Assembly (NCBI GenBank): GCA_024697645.1
Contig: JAILFH010000072.1
Coordinates: forward strand, 46,761 to 110,760
Direction of reading: 5' to 3'
Source of the DNA: Prevotella sp.
GTDB lineage: Bacteria; Bacteroidota; Bacteroidia; Bacteroidales; Bacteroidaceae
Length of the DNA: 64,000 nucleotides
Of the stretch, positions 61,301-64,000 are shown one piece after another. Every line of letters starts with the position of its first letter. Positions within the stretch are counted from its first letter, which is position 1. The notes under the pieces were generated by a model that had not been told where the DNA came from, did no database searches, and saw only the letters and a list, made by a program, of their open reading frames with translations. The translations under genes and the position numbers were made by a program.

Positions 61301-63292
61301 ATGTACGAATATTCATTTTTGATACTTCTTCTGCCGCTGTTGACGTTCCTTATCTTAGGACTTGCGGGAATGAAGATGTCGCACAAGACGGCTGGCCTCA
61401 TTGGCACCTGCTCACTGGGCGTGGTGACACTGATCAGCTACCTTACTGCGTTCCAGTACTTCTTCACTGACGGACGTACTGCTGAGGGTGTCTACCAGAC
61501 GATTGTGCCTTATAACTTCACGTGGCTGCCCTTGGGACAGTTGCATTTCGACCTGGGTATTCTGATCGACCCCATCTCGGTGGTGATGCTCATCGTCATC
61601 TCCACGGTGTCGCTCATGGTCCACATCTATTCGTTCGGCTACATGCATGGCGAGAAGGGCTTCCAGCGCTACTACGCCTTCCTGAGCCTGTTCTCGATGT
61701 CGATGCTCGGACTCGTGCTCGCCACCAACATCTTCCAGATGTATATGTTCTGGGAACTCGTGGGCGTGTCGTCATATCTGCTCATTGGATTCTACTATCC
61801 GCTCAGCGCTGCCGTTGCTGCTTCTAAGAAAGCATTCATCGTGACGCGTTTTGCTGATATGTTCTTCCTCATCGGTATCCTTATCTTCGGCTACTACACT
61901 CAGTCGTTCAGTTTCTCGTTCATCGACAACGTAGTAATGGCTGATGGCGCTGCTCCCTTCATCGCTGGTAGCGCAGCCAAGGCTGCTGCCGCAGGAGCCT
62001 TTATCCTGCCCACAGCACTTGTGCTGATGTTCATTGGTGGTGCTGGTAAGAGTGCAATGTTCCCGTTGCACATCTGGCTGCCCGATGCAATGGAAGGTCC
62101 TACGCCTGTTTCTGCACTTATCCACGCTGCTACGATGGTTGTCGCTGGTGTATTCCAGTTGGCACGTATGTTCCCGCTCTGGATTGAGTATGCTCCGCAG
62201 TCGCTGTCGATTGTTGTATGGGTTGGCGTATTCACTGCCTTCTATGCTGCAGCCGTTGCATGTGCACAGACCGACATCAAGCGTGTGCTTGCCTTCTCAA
62301 CCATCTCGCAGATTGCATTCATGATGGTTGCCATCGGCGTTTGCCTGCCTGGCCACCACGATGGTTTGTTCGACAATCACGCTCAGCTGGGTTACATGGC
62401 TGGTATGTTCCACCTGTTCACCCACGCTATGTTCAAGGCTTGTCTGTTCCTCTGCGCCGGTTGCGTCATCCATGCCGTTCACTCCAACGAGATGGCATTC
62501 ATGGGTGGTCTGCGCAAGTACATGCCCATCACGCATGTCACGTTCCTCGTATCCTGTCTGGCCATCGCTGGTATCCCCTTCTTCTCGGGCTTCAGCTCGA
62601 AGGATGAGATCATCACTGCTTGCTTCCAGTACAGCCCTGTAGTGGGTTGGATCATGACCGGCATCGCCGCCATGACTGCCTTCTACATGTTCCGCCTCTA
62701 CTACGGAATCTTCTGGGGAACTGAGAACAAGGAAGCCCATGCTCATCACACTCCGCATGAGGCTCCGTTGTCGATGACTGTTCCTCTCATCATCCTTTCG
62801 CTGATTACCGTTGGTGTGGGTGTCTATACCACGCTGGCTGGCTTCCTCGGATGGGGTGGCTCGTTCGGACAGTTTGTCAATGCCGAGGGCACGAACTACG
62901 TGATCCACTTCGATCATCAGATTGCTGCAACCTCTACGATTATTGCCATCCTGAGCATTTGCCTCGCCACCTATATCTATAAGGGCGAGAAGCAGCCCAT
63001 TGCCGACCGTCTCTACAAGACGTTCCCGAATCTCTGGCGTGCTGCTTACAAGCGTTTCTATCAGGATGAGATCTGGCAGTTTGTCACTCATAAGATCATC
63101 TTCCGCTGCGTTTCAATGCCTATTGCCTGGTTCGATCGTCGCGTCATTGACGGCACGTTCAACTTCATGGCCTGGGGCGCCAACGAGGCAGGAGAGTCGA
63201 TCCGCCCGTGGCAGAGTGGCGATGTGCGTCAGTATGTGGTTTGGTTCCTCACCGGAGCCGTTGCACTCACTTTGGTTCTGCTGTGTATTTAA
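61301..63292 (+). CDS. nuoL: NADH-quinone oxidoreductase subunit L
   Basis: Largest antiporter-like subunit of complex I, 663 residues. Seen: YMHGEKGFQRYYAFLSLFSMSMLGLVLA region, MFWELVGVSSYLLIGFYY with the conserved Glu, GGAGKSAMFPLHIWLPDAMEGPTPVSALIHAATMVVAGV region with the conserved Lys and His, and TDIKRVLAFSTISQIAFM. The long C-terminal amphipathic helix region reaches to about 660. It follows nuoK by 12 bases. Confidence 0.96.
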   Translation: MYEYSFLILLLPLLTFLILGLAGMKMSHKTAGLIGTCSLGVVTLISYLTAFQYFFTDGRTAEGVYQTIVPYNFTWLPLGQLHFDLGILIDPISVVMLIVISTVSLMVHIYSFGYMHGEKGFQRYYAFLSLFSMSMLGLVLATNIFQMYMFWELVGVSSYLLIGFYYPLSAAVAASKKAFIVTRFADMFFLIGILIFGYYTQSFSFSFIDNVVMADGAAPFIAGSAAKAAAAGAFILPTALVLMFIGGAGKSAMFPLHIWLPDAMEGPTPVSALIHAATMVVAGVFQLARMFPLWIEYAPQSLSIVVWVGVFTAFYAAAVACAQTDIKRVLAFSTISQIAFMMVAIGVCLPGHHDGLFDNHAQLGYMAGMFHLFTHAMFKACLFLCAGCVIHAVHSNEMAFMGGLRKYMPITHVTFLVSCLAIAGIPFFSGFSSKDEIITACFQYSPVVGWIMTGIAAMTAFYMFRLYYGIFWGTENKEAHAHHTPHEAPLSMTVPLIILSLITVGVGVYTTLAGFLGWGGSFGQFVNAEGTNYVIHFDHQIAATSTIIAILSICLATYIYKGEKQPIADRLYKTFPNLWRAAYKRFYQDEIWQFVTHKIIFRCVSMPIAWFDRRVIDGTFNFMAWGANEAGESIRPWQSGDVRQYVVWFLTGAVALTLVLLCI

Positions 63293-63335
63293 AGAATTCA
63301 GTAAATCGTAAATTAGTAAATCGAGAAATTACATT

Positions 63336-64000
63336 ATGACAATACTGACATTATTTGTAGTTATCCCCGTTCTGATGTTGCTTGGTCTTTGGCTGGCCAA
63401 GAACCTCAATCAGGTACGTGGCGTGATGGTGGTTGGTGCTTCATGCTTACTGGCCCTGTCCATTTGGCTGACAATCTATTTCGTTCAGCAGCGCGCAGCA
63501 GGCAATACCGATGTGATGCTTCTCACCGACAGCATTGCGTGGTTCCCCGCGCTCAATATTCATTATGCCATCGGCGTTGACGGTATCTCTGTCGTCATGC
63601 TGCTCCTCTCGAGCATCATCGTCTTCACTGGTACTTTCGCCTCCTGGCAGTTGAAGCCACTCACCAAGGAGTACTTCCTTTGGTTCACACTGCTTTCAAC
63701 GGGTGTGTTCGGCTTCTTCATCTCTATCGACCTCTTCACGATGTTCATGTTCTACGAGGTTGCCCTGATTCCTATGTACCTGCTGATTGGTGTGTGGGGT
63801 AGTGGTGCAAAGGAATATTCTGCCATGAAGTTGACTCTGATGCTCATGGGAGGTTCCGCACTGCTTATCATTGGTATCCTCGGCATCTACTTCTTCTCTG
63901 GTGCAACAACCATGAACGTTGTTGAGATTGCTCAGATGCACAACATCCCCGTAGCCATCCAGAAGGTGTTCTTCCCGTTCATCTTCATCGGATTCGGCGT
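63336..64000 (+). CDS. nuoM: NADH-quinone oxidoreductase subunit M (cut by the right edge)
   Basis: Second antiporter-like subunit; 221 complete codons are visible from the ATG at 63336 (MTILTLFVVIPVLMLLGLWL). Seen: YAIGVDGISVVMLLLSS, FMFYEVALIPMYLLIGVWG with the conserved Glu, and the start of the next helix pair. nuoN would be expected beyond the edge. Preceded by a 43-base spacer containing CAGTAAATCGTAAATTA, also present before nuoH. Confidence 0.95.
   Translation, partial: MTILTLFVVIPVLMLLGLWLAKNLNQVRGVMVVGASCLLALSIWLTIYFVQQRAAGNTDVMLLTDSIAWFPALNIHYAIGVDGISVVMLLLSSIIVFTGTFASWQLKPLTKEYFLWFTLLSTGVFGFFISIDLFTMFMFYEVALIPMYLLIGVWGSGAKEYSAMKLTLMLMGGSALLIIGILGIYFFSGATTMNVVEIAQMHNIPVAIQKVFFPFIFIGFG

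Overview
The window looks like chromosomal DNA of a Bacteroidales bacterium, most likely Prevotellaceae (Prevotella in the broad sense). The evidence is moderate GC, almost no Shine-Dalgarno sequences, many matches to the Bacteroidetes primary promoter (TTTG-N19-TAnnTTTG), a class 3 fructose-bisphosphatase, a Tgt with a degenerate zinc site, a Nuo complex with fused NuoCD and no NuoEFG, and surface proteins with GLUG, dockerin-like and Omp28-like domains. I see no rRNA, tRNA, CRISPR, transposase, integrase or phage genes.

Layout. 1-6085 is a minus-strand run: a DEAD-box RNA helicase cut by the left edge, an LptF/G-type permease, tgt and lon. 6301-7332 is a TrmN6-like tRNA methyltransferase carrying a repeat-built insertion of about 113 residues. 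7333-16122 holds a 1612-residue GLUG/dockerin surface protein, a DUF4332 protein and dinB, bracketed by two related composite repeat tracts. 16123-20469 is a plus-strand cluster: SagB-like nitroreductase behind a duplicated promoter, pyruvate kinase, Gfo/Idh/MocA oxidoreductase and DUF4421 protein. 20668-25096 is a minus-strand cluster: two adjacent Dcu-type C4-dicarboxylate carriers and tagaturonate reductase. 25245-31553 holds a lytic transglycosylase lipoprotein, radA, an SBP-like lipoprotein and a TPR protein. 31590-46475 is a long minus-strand housekeeping stretch: gdhA, an Uup-like ABC-F protein, engB, htpG, dnaJ, grpE, a YbiT-like ABC-F protein, fbp class 3 and a UvrD/PcrA helicase. 47493-50615 is a large secreted protein with two thioredoxin/Omp28-like modules. 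50712-55573 carries rng, a 29-residue basic protein, an HU protein, a LolE-type permease and a class I/II aminotransferase. 56200 to the right edge is the start of the nuo operon (A, B, CD, H, I, J, K, L, partial M).

The most unusual structure is intergenic. Four separate gaps (26528-26770, 38044-38230, 46592-46832, 55792-55968) contain arrays of degenerate units with a period of about 22 bp. Many units carry a CTTT...AAAG dyad, the best-conserved core is CTTTCTATGGTACAAAG, and units resemble their array mates more than those of other loci. The third array abuts a roughly 350-bp inverted-repeat element full of ACCTACCAT/ATGGTAGGT words. Neither matches a family I can name. Gene functions are mostly housekeeping: envelope export, protein quality control, tRNA modification, DNA repair, anaerobic C4-dicarboxylate exchange and a quinone-linked proton pump.
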